Shown here: positions 43,917 through 52,419 of the stretch, one piece after another
Layout: every line of letters begins with the position of its first letter
Numbering within the stretch: the stretch's first letter is position 1
From: Diplocloster modestus
GTDB lineage: Bacteria; Bacillota; Clostridia; Lachnospirales; Lachnospiraceae
NCBI RefSeq assembly: GCF_019042245.1
Contig: NZ_JAHQCX010000008.1
Coordinates: forward strand, 124,001 to 188,000
Length of the DNA: 64,000 bases
Reading direction: 5' to 3'
The notes under the pieces: model-generated
The model's database searches: none
What the model saw: only the letters and a program-made list of their open reading frames with translations
Told to the model about the DNA's origin: nothing
Program-made: the position numbers and the translations under genes

Positions 43917-44441
43917 ATGGTCATTAAAAACATTCAGCTGGTAGTCCCTGAGGATTCTTCCTTGCAGATCATTGTCTTGTGCCAATCGGGAGACCGGCTC
44001 ACCGTGTTGGAACTTCCGAATACCACCTCAGCAGAACTGCCGGATCATTCGCTACTTCTTTCGAAGGAACACACTTCATCCTTGGAGATTGCCCCCATCA
44101 TCCGAAAGCTGGGATTGCCGCCCAATTTAAAAGGCTATGGCTATCTGCGCAAGGCAGTCGAAATATCTCTGCATTATCCGGACACTGCTATCAGTATTAC
44201 AAAGCTGATCTATCCGGAAGTAGCCCATACTTTCCGTACCACGGAGGCCAGTGTAGAGCGTTCGATCCGCCATGCCATACAGGTAATCTGGACAAAAGGA
44301 GACCGGGATTTTTACCGGCAATTGTTTCCATACAGTGCGGGACACAAACCAACCAACAGTCAATTCATTTCCCTTTTTACCGAATACTTGAAAAGGCAGG
44401 AAGGCCGCACAATTCTAACTTATCAACCATCGGATTTGTAA
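43917..44441 (+). CDS. Spo0A C-terminal-domain protein without receiver
   Basis: 174 aa. The C-terminal ~110 residues match the Spo0A effector domain: LPPNLKGYGYLRKAVEISLH, ISITKLIYPEVAHTFRTTEA, SVERSIRHAIQVIW. The N-terminal 65 residues have no receiver fold (no Asp/Lys set), so it is not a phosphorelay target in the usual way. Could bind 0A-box-like sites or counteract Spo0A; inferred. Start behind GAGAAAGGAG. Confidence 0.87.
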   Translation: MVIKNIQLVVPEDSSLQIIVLCQSGDRLTVLELPNTTSAELPDHSLLLSKEHTSSLEIAPIIRKLGLPPNLKGYGYLRKAVEISLHYPDTAISITKLIYPEVAHTFRTTEASVERSIRHAIQVIWTKGDRDFYRQLFPYSAGHKPTNSQFISLFTEYLKRQEGRTILTYQPSDL

Positions 44442-44467
44442 TACAGATTATATACATCATTCATCGT

Positions 44468-45418
44468 CTATTGACCAAGCTTACATTCTTCAGGCTTTTT
44501 ATCCATTCTAAGCCCTTTGAAAACGGGCTGCCGCAATCCCCCGCGGGCAGTCCGTTCCATATATTTTACCACACATACCAGCTTTGGTTCAATCCAGCAG
44601 GCTTCCTCATTACCTCTGGGAACTCTCATCCCCCGGGGCGGCTCTGACAGCCGTTCCATCTGGCGTATACGGGAAAAATCAGGACCGGACACTCCCAGTG
44701 TCACATGCCCCTGATAGATCAGTTCTTTACCCTGAAACTGGCCCAGAACCAGGCTGCTCACATGATCTGATTTATCAATCCAACCGCAGACCACAAAGTC
44801 TTCATCCAAAAGATTTTTCATCTTGATCCAGTCTTTTGTCCTTTTTCCGGGAATATAAATACTGTCTTTTAATTTAGCGACGATTCCCTCCAATTGGTTT
44901 TCTTTCGCCAGCCGGAAAAATTCCACTCCCTTTTCCTCAATAAATCGTGACAGTGCCACTCTCTCATTTTCCTTCAGATTTTGCGCTAGCAATTCTTTTC
45001 TTTCCAGGAGAGGCCGGTTCATGACCGCTTCTTCTTCATAGTAGATCAGATCGAATGCGACAAAACTAGCCGGAAACCTTTTGGCTTCCAGCTCGATTTT
45101 GAACTTATTTGACATCAGGCTTCGACGTTGGATAGCGGAATAATCCGGACGTCCGTTCACCATCATCATAAGTTCCCCGTCCAAAATGCACTTTTTTTGC
45201 ACCTGCTTATACATTTCCGCCAGTTCAGGAACCTTGGGAAGCATTTTCAGATCCCGCTTATTTTTAAGTTCCGTTAATCTGGCAGCCGGATCCAGATAGG
45301 CCACACACCGTTCGCCGTCCATTTTCAACTCATAAATATAATCTCTGCTGTCGAAAGCGTCGGCGCTTGCACCGATCAGCATGGGCTTTAAGCTTCTCGT
45401 CTCAAACAGGTCTCTCAT
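44468..45418 (-). CDS. ligD: ATP-dependent DNA ligase (LigD ligase-domain type)
   Basis: 316 aa, NHEJ ligase: adenylation lysine K32 in YIYELKMDGERCVAYLD, further nucleotidyltransferase blocks CILDGELMMMVNGRPDYSAI, EGIVAKLKDSIYIPGKRTKD, and a C-terminal OB fold (VVCGWIDKSDHVSSLVLGQF). It lacks the polymerase and phosphoesterase modules of full LigD. Overlaps the ku stop by 4 bp, so coupled with it. Confidence 0.93.
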   Translation of the reverse strand: MRDLFETRSLKPMLIGASADAFDSRDYIYELKMDGERCVAYLDPAARLTELKNKRDLKMLPKVPELAEMYKQVQKKCILDGELMMMVNGRPDYSAIQRRSLMSNKFKIELEAKRFPASFVAFDLIYYEEEAVMNRPLLERKELLAQNLKENERVALSRFIEEKGVEFFRLAKENQLEGIVAKLKDSIYIPGKRTKDWIKMKNLLDEDFVVCGWIDKSDHVSSLVLGQFQGKELIYQGHVTLGVSGPDFSRIRQMERLSEPPRGMRVPRGNEEACWIEPKLVCVVKYMERTARGGLRQPVFKGLRMDKKPEECKLGQ

Positions 45419-46227
45419 GCCGGTTCCGCTTTCTTTCTGGTTCTCTTCTTTTTCGGAGAATTATCCTGATCTTCCACCTGGCGGATACTGGCCTGCAGCG
45501 CATCCATCAGGTTGATCACATTAGCCGGCTTTTCATCCGGAGGAGTGACGATCTCCTTCCCGGCGATCTTATCCTCGATAATCTGGCGCAGCCGTACCTG
45601 ATATTCATTCTGGTACTGCTCCGGTTCAAAGGGTTTCACCATGCTGTTGACCAGAGTTTTTGCCATGGTCAGTTCCGCATCGTTCAATTCCGGATGCTCC
45701 GGCTCTTTGGGCATTTCCTTAATTTCATCATAAAAAAAGAGAGTTTCCACCAGAATACCGGTATCCGTGGGAATCAGCGCCAGAAGTTTTTCCGTCTGCC
45801 CAATCACGGTTTTGGCGATAGCCACCTTCTCTTCCGTCAGCATGGCCTTACGCAGCAGTTCATAGGCCTTATCGCCGCCTGCCTCCGGTACCGCATGATA
45901 AGTTTTATCATAATAAATCGGACGAATATTTCTCATCTCCGTAAAATGCAGGATGTGGATCGTCTTATCCTTTTCCGTCTTCGCCTTCTCAAAATCCGCG
46001 TCGGTCATAGTTATATACTGGCCGGGAGAAAATTCAAATCCCTTGATTATTCCATCCGACGCCACTTCCTTGCCGCAATTCGCACATACTTTCTTATACT
46101 TTACCCGGGAACCGTCCTCCCGGCAAAGCTGATTAAAGTGGATATCATTATTCTGTGTTGCCGTGTGAAGCGCCACCGGAATGTGAACCAGACCAAAAGA
46201 AATCGCTCCTTTATGGGATGCTGCCAT
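45415..46227 (-). CDS. ku: Non-homologous end-joining protein Ku
   Basis: 270 aa, binds double-strand ends and recruits the ligase. Core motifs: ISFGLVHIPVALHTATQNND, YKKVCANCGKEVASDGIIKG with a zinc-type CxxC, GFEFSPGQYITMTDADFEK. The C-terminal tail is lysine-rich (KKKRTRKKAEPA), as in bacterial Ku. Start behind GAGGTGATAAAAT. Upstream is the L4 palindrome. Confidence 0.95.
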   Translation of the reverse strand: MAASHKGAISFGLVHIPVALHTATQNNDIHFNQLCREDGSRVKYKKVCANCGKEVASDGIIKGFEFSPGQYITMTDADFEKAKTEKDKTIHILHFTEMRNIRPIYYDKTYHAVPEAGGDKAYELLRKAMLTEEKVAIAKTVIGQTEKLLALIPTDTGILVETLFFYDEIKEMPKEPEHPELNDAELTMAKTLVNSMVKPFEPEQYQNEYQVRLRQIIEDKIAGKEIVTPPDEKPANVINLMDALQASIRQVEDQDNSPKKKRTRKKAEPA

Positions 46228-46317
46228 ATTTTATCACCTCGGCCTTAGTATGTGCAGAGGCAGCTTTTTCATTCTGAATCGCTGTTTTTTCTTTTTTACT
46301 TTGGAGGGAATGTTGAC

Positions 46318-46620
46318 TAAGGGCCGGGATGAGCGGGAAAGGGCGCACCCGATCGGCACCCGGCGGCAAATCCCCTGGGGCCAAATCACTTCGGCCGGAC
46401 ATAAGAACAGCTAACTCCGAGGGCAGGAGAACCTCTTATTGGCAGGGTCCGGAACAAACTCGCCAAACTACGGCTCGGACAGTGTTCCGGGCCCTGCCAA
46501 TAAGAGGTTCTCCCGCCTTCGGAGTCAGCCGTTCTTAGGTCCGGCCGAAGTGATTTGTCCCCGCGGGATTTGCTGCCCGGCTCCCAAAGGCACACCCCTT
46601 CCCGCTCAGCCCGGCCCTTA
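46318..46620 (+). repeat. Giant palindromic element (L4), 303 bp
   Basis: Between ku and the VTC gene (divergent), filling most of the 506-bp gap. Starts CTAAGGGCCGGG and ends CCCGGCCCTTAG (exact complements). Core matches L2/L3: GGCCGGACATAAGAAC, GGAGAACCTCTTATTGGCAG, GGAACAAACTCGCC, GGCTCGGACAGTGTTCC. Outer arms (GGCGGCAAATCCCCTGGGGC and partner) unrelated to those of L2 or L3. The remaining 46228-46317 and 46621-46733 hold only leader/promoter-like AT-rich sequence. Confidence 0.93.
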
Positions 46621-46733
46621 GTAAGATAAAATGCTATTTTCCAGATCCTGTTACTATTATTACGGGGAAATAGCTTGTTCTATTGGTTCAATTATGCTAA
46701 GATGATGATAAATTTTTTAAAGGAGTCTTTTTT

Positions 46734-47426
46734 GTGTTATCTGTTTACAGAAATGAACTGAAGTATTTGTTGAGCTGGGAACAGGCCGTGCAGTTGGAGG
46801 AGCAGATCAGTCAGGTTCTGGAACCGGATGAATTCTCCAGCGATGGGGTTTATCGGGTAAAGAGTCTGTACTTTGATACTATTTATGACGCGGATTTTAA
46901 TTCCCGTTATTATGGTGAGTATTATCGGAAGAAAATTCGGCTCAGGATTTATGATGAAAATGAGCCATTTGCTAAATTGGAACTGAAGGAAAAGGAAGAC
47001 CATTATCAGCATAAGACCAGCCTGACTTTGTCCAGGGAACAGGCCGTTCGTATTATGGACGGGGACTATAGCCTGCTGCTGGATCTGGATGAGGAGGCCG
47101 CGCTGCGCCTCTATTCTTTGATGATGGGCGAGGGGTACCGTCCGGCGGTCATCATCGAGTATGATCGCCGGGCCTTTGTGTATCCGTTGTTTCATACCCG
47201 GATTACATTTGATTCCGCAATTAAGAGCAGCGAGATGGAACTGGATCTCTATCAGAAAGAACTTCCCTGGACCCAGGTCAGCTCGGAACAGGTCGTGCTG
47301 GAGGTAAAATATGACCAGCAGCTCCCGCCCTTTCTGTCCAGTCTTTTCCGCAAATATTCCCTGTCCAGGCTTTCCGTCAGCAAGTACGGAATTGGACGTC
47401 CTATCTATCAAGAATATATTTTTTAA
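46734..47426 (+). CDS. VTC-domain polyphosphate polymerase-like protein
   Basis: 230 aa, triphosphate-tunnel fold. N-terminal NELKYLLSWEQAVQLEEQIS, basic tunnel strand RKKIRLRIYDENEPFAKLEL, VIIEYDRRAFVYP, and the closing VVLEVKYDQQLPPFLSSLF. GTG start with AAAGGAG upstream. First of a three-gene set with DUF4956 and CotH, a recurring group in Firmicutes; polyphosphate synthesis is the family's best-supported role, not shown for this subgroup. Confidence 0.88.
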   Translation: MLSVYRNELKYLLSWEQAVQLEEQISQVLEPDEFSSDGVYRVKSLYFDTIYDADFNSRYYGEYYRKKIRLRIYDENEPFAKLELKEKEDHYQHKTSLTLSREQAVRIMDGDYSLLLDLDEEAALRLYSLMMGEGYRPAVIIEYDRRAFVYPLFHTRITFDSAIKSSEMELDLYQKELPWTQVSSEQVVLEVKYDQQLPPFLSSLFRKYSLSRLSVSKYGIGRPIYQEYIF

Positions 47427-47438
47427 AGGAGTGTATGT

Positions 47439-48113
47439 ATGTCAAAAAAAGATATCCTGTCCTGGTTTTATACCAACAGCACAGCCCTGACAGCCCGAGA
47501 CATCGCGATTATCCTGTGTATCGGCCTGCTCTGTTCCGCGGTTATTTTCCTGACTTATAGATTTACCTATAATGGGGTAACCTATAATCCGAAATTCAAT
47601 TCTTCCAATGTGATTATTTTGCTGATCACCGTCGTGATCATGCTGATGATCAGCAGTAATATTGTTATATCCCTGGGTATGGTGGGTGCGCTCTCCATCG
47701 TACGGTTCCGGACCGCGATCAAAGACCCCAGAGATACGGTTTTTATTTTCTGGTCCATCGTGGAGGGACTTTGTGTGGGTTCCCGAAACTTTAAGCTGGC
47801 TTTGATATCCGTATTGTTCATCGCCCTGGTTATATTCGCCTTCCATCTATATGTTCGGAAATGGAATTCTTATCTGCTGGTCATCCGCGGTACTCAAAAG
47901 ACCATGGATGCCGCCCGGATTCAGGCGGTCCTGAAACCGACGGTCACTTCTGTGCGGGTGAAAGCGGTGAATCAGACGGATTCTTCCTGTGAAATGATTT
48001 TGGAGACGAAGGTAAAGGGAGCTCTTACAAAGGAAAATCTGGAGGTTTTACATAGCATCGAGGGAGTGAAAAGTTTCCACTGGATGCTGCAAACCGGAGA
48101 AACCATAGGATGA
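47439..48113 (+). CDS. DUF4956 membrane protein
   Basis: 224 aa, about four membrane segments (IAIILCIGLLCSAVIFLTYR; SNVIILLITVVIMLMISSNI; LALISVLFIALVIFAFHLYV) and the signature MVGALSIVRFRTAIKDPRDT. The C-terminal ~90 residues are soluble. Family function unknown; nearly always next to a VTC protein, so probably the membrane partner of polyphosphate handling. 12 bp after the VTC gene. Confidence 0.9.
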   Translation: MSKKDILSWFYTNSTALTARDIAIILCIGLLCSAVIFLTYRFTYNGVTYNPKFNSSNVIILLITVVIMLMISSNIVISLGMVGALSIVRFRTAIKDPRDTVFIFWSIVEGLCVGSRNFKLALISVLFIALVIFAFHLYVRKWNSYLLVIRGTQKTMDAARIQAVLKPTVTSVRVKAVNQTDSSCEMILETKVKGALTKENLEVLHSIEGVKSFHWMLQTGETIG

Positions 48114-48120
48114 TGCATAT

Positions 48121-50376
48121 ATGAAGGAAAAACTGCTGAAATTTTCAAATCCCAGAAACAAAAATTGGTGGCTGTTTACAGGTGCCCTGGTTATCTTTGT
48201 GCTGGCTGTGGTCTTGTTTACCATGACAGAGGAGAAGGACGCCGACAGTCTTCAGGAATATGTGAAAAACGGAAGTGTGGAATTCAGTGTTTCCGATACA
48301 TTCCTGTCTGAAGATACCGAATTGGCGCTTACAGCCGATGCGGTTTACAGTTCGTCCTACGATATTTATTATACCCTGGACGGCAGCACGCCTGACCTGG
48401 AATCACCTTTATATGAGAAACCGCTTCTGCTGGAAGCCGGGGATACGGTTCGCGCGGTACCGGTAAAAGCCCGGGTATGTTATAAGAATACCTTAAGCGA
48501 TGTGGTTACCAAGACCTATTTCGTCGGCAAAAACGCGGACCAGCGCTATACAACTCTCATCGCCTCCATTACCACGGATCCGGAAAATCTCTATGACCCG
48601 GTCACAGGCATCATGATGGAGGGCCCGAATACGGAGTACGGCTTTAAGAACTTTGATCAGAGGGGCGACGAATGGATCCGCGGCGCTAACGTGGAAATGT
48701 TCGACGAGACCGGAAATAAAATCATTGATCAAAAGATCGGGCTGGGAATTTCGGGAGGATACAGTGCCAATTATTTTCCCAAATCCTTAAAGCTGGATGC
48801 CAACGAGATCTATGATAAAGAGAACCCCAAATTCGAATATCCTTTTTTTGCCTCGGAAGAAACGGTATCTTTGCAGTCCTCCGGCCGCAAGTTCAACCAC
48901 CTGGTCCTGCGAAACAGCGGCAATGATCTGTATTCTACTCTGATTCGGTGGAATCTGGCCAGTTCGCTGGCCAAGGAAATCGGAATGGCCCCGGTAATGT
49001 CCGCAAGACCCGTGACCGTGTACTTAAACGGCGAATATTACGGCCTGCTGCAGATGCAGGATTCCTATTCCTCCTATAATCTGGCCCAGCAGCTGCATGT
49101 GGAAAAGTATGAGGTGGAGAAATTCGAGAGCTCCGAGCGGGAATGCGCCGAAGCCGCCGGCTATGCAGAATATCTGTATTCCGATCTGAACGTGGCTTCG
49201 AACCGGGAACATCTGGAAGAACTGGTGGATATGGATAATTTTCTAACTTATTACGCCTTCCAGCTCATGGTAAATAACTTTGACTGGCCGCAGAAAAATT
49301 ATGCCGCTTACCGGACTAATAAAGAAGGCGCCGATAATCGGATCCGGTTTCTCCTCTTCGACACCGATTATATGTACAACCTCTATGATACCCCCGACCG
49401 GGCGCAGGAGCTCTTTGGGGAGATGCTGGTGTACCCGGAAAATGACAACAACGCCCTGTCCAACGTATTAAAGTATCCGGATTATGAAACCCGTTTTGTC
49501 AATATCATCACTTCTCTTATGAGCAATATTCTGGATCCGGAGCATCTGTTGGAGCTGATCAACCGTTATAGTCAGGAGATCGCGGTGGAGATCGAATATA
49601 TGGAAAAAGAAAGTCCGGACGCCGAGATACGAAACGTAGCCGAAAATTGGGATTCCGAAGTAGCCCGTCTGAAGCATTATGCAGAAGTCCGAAACGAGGA
49701 GGTAGCCGACTGGCTGGACACGCTGTTTGAAGTGGAAGATCTCTATACCGTGACGATGGCGCCTTCTGAGGGTGCGGATCTCATTTTTGGAGCTGTCCGG
49801 CTGACACCTGAAGATCCTGAGTGGAACGGATACTTTTTCCTAAGTCATCCTCTTACGGTGACCTGTGAGACCTACCCGGGTTACGAATTTGATCACTGGG
49901 AAGTGAATCAGCAGATTGTCACGTCCAGGGATCTTGTCATTTCTCCTGATTTGATCCTCGAAGGGGATAACCAGATTCGTCTGGTCACCCGCCCGATAAG
50001 CGGAGAAGGACCGGTCATCAGCAAGGTGTCCGCAGCCAGCGTGGATGACTGGATTGAGCTCTATAATCCATATACGAATACGATACAGCTTCGGGATTTT
50101 TATCTTTCCGATGACCGCAGCGATTTTTTGAAATACCGCTGTCCGGATACGGAACTGGAGCCCGGGGAAACCCTGGTTCTTTACGGTAAAACCAGTCCTG
50201 TGTTAAATCATTATCTGGTGAACTTTAATTTGAAAAAAGGTGAGGTTCTGACGTTATCCGATGCCGATGGAACGATCCTGGATCAGGTACGTATTCCAAA
50301 GATGGCGGCGGATGAGAGTTATGGGCGTTATCTGTATGGGAATACCTGGAAATTCTTTGTAGAGTTGGTCCAATAA
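48121..50376 (+). CDS. CotH kinase family surface protein
   Basis: 751 aa. One N-terminal membrane anchor (about 17-37); a chitobiase/Fn3-associated repeat (VYSSSYDIYYTLDGSTPDLE) to ~130; CotH domain (~140-530) with GLGISGGYSANYFPKSLKLD, FNHLVLRNSGNDLYSTLIRW, PVTVYLNGEYYGLLQMQDSY and IRFLLFDTDYMYNLYDTPDR; an InlB-like repeat; a C-terminal lamin-tail-like domain (SVDDWIELYNPYTNTIQLRD). CotH homologues phosphorylate spore-coat or extracellular proteins. Third gene of the VTC set, starting 8 bp after DUF4956. Confidence 0.88.
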   Translation: MKEKLLKFSNPRNKNWWLFTGALVIFVLAVVLFTMTEEKDADSLQEYVKNGSVEFSVSDTFLSEDTELALTADAVYSSSYDIYYTLDGSTPDLESPLYEKPLLLEAGDTVRAVPVKARVCYKNTLSDVVTKTYFVGKNADQRYTTLIASITTDPENLYDPVTGIMMEGPNTEYGFKNFDQRGDEWIRGANVEMFDETGNKIIDQKIGLGISGGYSANYFPKSLKLDANEIYDKENPKFEYPFFASEETVSLQSSGRKFNHLVLRNSGNDLYSTLIRWNLASSLAKEIGMAPVMSARPVTVYLNGEYYGLLQMQDSYSSYNLAQQLHVEKYEVEKFESSERECAEAAGYAEYLYSDLNVASNREHLEELVDMDNFLTYYAFQLMVNNFDWPQKNYAAYRTNKEGADNRIRFLLFDTDYMYNLYDTPDRAQELFGEMLVYPENDNNALSNVLKYPDYETRFVNIITSLMSNILDPEHLLELINRYSQEIAVEIEYMEKESPDAEIRNVAENWDSEVARLKHYAEVRNEEVADWLDTLFEVEDLYTVTMAPSEGADLIFGAVRLTPEDPEWNGYFFLSHPLTVTCETYPGYEFDHWEVNQQIVTSRDLVISPDLILEGDNQIRLVTRPISGEGPVISKVSAASVDDWIELYNPYTNTIQLRDFYLSDDRSDFLKYRCPDTELEPGETLVLYGKTSPVLNHYLVNFNLKKGEVLTLSDADGTILDQVRIPKMAADESYGRYLYGNTWKFFVELVQ

Positions 50377-50517
50377 ATAATTACCTGATTATATTTGAGG
50401 ACTTATCCTTTGAGAATAGTTCTTCCCCGCTGCGTATTTCTCTGTTATAATAATGGCTGACAGATATTTTACAGATATAGTGAATGATACATGGGAAAAA
50501 CAAGGAGGATACGCAAA

Positions 50518-50832
50518 ATGATCATCAAGGGATTTAAGATGAAACTGTATGAGGGTATGGCTGAAGAATATGAGAAGCGCCACAATGAACTGTGGCCGGA
50601 GATGAAGGATATGATCCATGAACATGGCGGCCGGAATTATACGATTTTCTGGGACAAGGAGACAAATATCCTGTTTGGTTACATCGAGATCGAGGATGAG
50701 GAGAAATGGGCTGAGGGGGCGGATACCGCTATTAACCGTAAATGGTGGGATTTTATGGCTCCAGTCATGGAAACGAACCCGGATAACAGCCCGGTATCGG
50801 TGGATCTTAAAAATGTTTTTCATTTGGATTAA
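50518..50832 (+). CDS. rhaM: L-rhamnose mutarotase
   Basis: 104 aa. Interconverts alpha- and beta-L-rhamnose. The family block EEYEKRHNELWPEMKDMIHE carries the catalytic His22; also GYIEIEDEEKWAEGAD and INRKWWDFMAPVMETNP. Start behind CAAGGAGGATACGCAAA (an upstream in-frame ATG is ignored). Stands alone, not beside other rha genes, but fits with the GH78 rhamnosidase and the deoxysugar microcompartment in this window. Confidence 0.92.
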   Translation: MIIKGFKMKLYEGMAEEYEKRHNELWPEMKDMIHEHGGRNYTIFWDKETNILFGYIEIEDEEKWAEGADTAINRKWWDFMAPVMETNPDNSPVSVDLKNVFHLD

Positions 50833-50905
50833 GCGAAGTAATGCAATAGAACTTGTTAAGGATAGTTGGCAGTCATAAAGCATGGACTATATTTTGGCTT
50901 TACAA

Positions 50906-50956
50906 TGGACCCTGTTGGTGATACGGTTTTATACAGCGTATCACCAACAGGGTCCA
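50906..50956. terminator. Strong bidirectional terminator
   Basis: Perfect 20-bp stem TGGACCCTGTTGGTGATACG and its complement around an 11-nt loop, followed by TTTTCC; between the convergent rhaM and flavoprotein genes. Confidence 0.85.
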
Positions 50957-50976
50957 TTTTCCATTTTTGCTTTTCT

Positions 50977-52260
50977 TTATTTATTGCGGCTCAATGTTGT
51001 GAATATCCCGGTCAAGCCCGCTTTGTTTACTCTGCAGCGGATCTTTTCAGCATCGGTTGTATATAGATCCAGCTTTTTCATACGGGTGAAGTAATAAGAA
51101 CCGGAGAAAGTGTACTTTCTGCCCATTCCCGCATCGGTTGCCATCTCTTCTTTTACAAATGCTATGGCATCTCCTATCGCCAGTTCACGGGGGAGCTCGA
51201 ATAGCTCAAGCCCTTCCGCGCATCTCACACTGTTGTAACCCGCCAGCGCTCCTGTAACGATTGCTTCGGTATGGCCCACCAGAAGTCCCGCTTTCTCCCC
51301 GGCGCAGAACAGGTTTTCAGTCTCTGTTACTTTCAGAGTATTTTCCCTTGGAGCCATCGCAAAGTACCGCATGGAGTTACCCTTTCCTCCCGCATAGGGG
51401 TCCTCGTACCGGGCATTTTGAAATCCCGGAATCTGATGCAGCTTCTCTAATGGATAATAGGGTGTCATAAGTTTCGCGTGCCCTGTGTCCAGCAGAATAA
51501 TATTGTCTCTGAATTCAGGTAATGCATATTGCTGACAGCATTTCAAGTCCAGGTGGTCATCGATCAAGTCTCTGGGTACGGGAATGATGCAGACGCCTTC
51601 CTCATCCAGCTTATGGCTGATTTCGGGGGAGAGGGATTCTTTTAAGAGCTTGCAGGAACCGCTCATGGCGCCGACGGATCCGTCTTTTTTCCTGCCTTTG
51701 TACTCTTCTATGCCGGTCAGCCCGGTCAGGGATACTCTTCCACCGAAACTTGGACAGCGCAGTACACACATTGCACAGCCGTTTCCGTATTTTGTGCAGC
51801 AGTTCATGGGGCCTGCCGTACCGGTTGCGTCGATGAATACGTCTCCCTCATAGTTTCTGTTTTTGTCATCTGTGGCTTTTTCGATCCTTCTGTTTTCCAT
51901 TTGGATGTGTGATATACGGGCCTGAAAGACCAACCGGATATCTTGATCTTCGAGATACCGCCTTACAGCGCCCTCGATCCTGCCGATATCGTACAGATCC
52001 GCGTGCTCATGGCCCGGAAATCTGATGTTTCTATGTCTGATGTTCTGATCAATCACCTGGAACAGATCCCCGGCACCCAGCGCGATCAGCTCTTCTGTGG
52101 CGGTAAAGCGGCCGTTGTTGCGCATAATCCCGCCCGCGAGACCGGTACCTAACAGCATATCTGTACGCTCCAGCAAGGTAACGGATGCCCCCAGCTTGGC
52201 TGCTTCCACCGCAGCCGCGCAGCCGGACCAGCCTCCTCCGGCGATAACCACTCTTTTCAT
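50977..52260 (-). CDS. FAD-dependent oxidoreductase with Cys cluster
   Basis: 427 aa flavoprotein of the GidA/TrmFO-like or FAD_oxidored group: RVVIAGGGWSGCAAAVEAAK at the N-terminus, DVFIDATGTAGPMN, and a GEKAGLLVGHTEAIVTGALAGYNSVRC block near the C-terminus. The central CCTKYGNGCAMCVLRC could bind an Fe-S cluster or metal. Relatives are annotated only as FAD-dependent oxidoreductases. Single-gene unit facing rhaM. Confidence 0.8.
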   Translation of the reverse strand: MKRVVIAGGGWSGCAAAVEAAKLGASVTLLERTDMLLGTGLAGGIMRNNGRFTATEELIALGAGDLFQVIDQNIRHRNIRFPGHEHADLYDIGRIEGAVRRYLEDQDIRLVFQARISHIQMENRRIEKATDDKNRNYEGDVFIDATGTAGPMNCCTKYGNGCAMCVLRCPSFGGRVSLTGLTGIEEYKGRKKDGSVGAMSGSCKLLKESLSPEISHKLDEEGVCIIPVPRDLIDDHLDLKCCQQYALPEFRDNIILLDTGHAKLMTPYYPLEKLHQIPGFQNARYEDPYAGGKGNSMRYFAMAPRENTLKVTETENLFCAGEKAGLLVGHTEAIVTGALAGYNSVRCAEGLELFELPRELAIGDAIAFVKEEMATDAGMGRKYTFSGSYYFTRMKKLDLYTTDAEKIRCRVNKAGLTGIFTTLSRNK

Positions 52261-52419
52261 AATTTTCTGCCTGCTCCTCTCATTGTTGTCCCAGATCCGG
52301 AAACCCTTTTTCTTATATCCGGAAGAGCCTTTACGAATATTATATGAAAGAATGACGGCTAATATTTATGACTTTATATTTGTGACTTTATATTTGGCTT
52401 TATGTTTGTGGCTTTTTCT

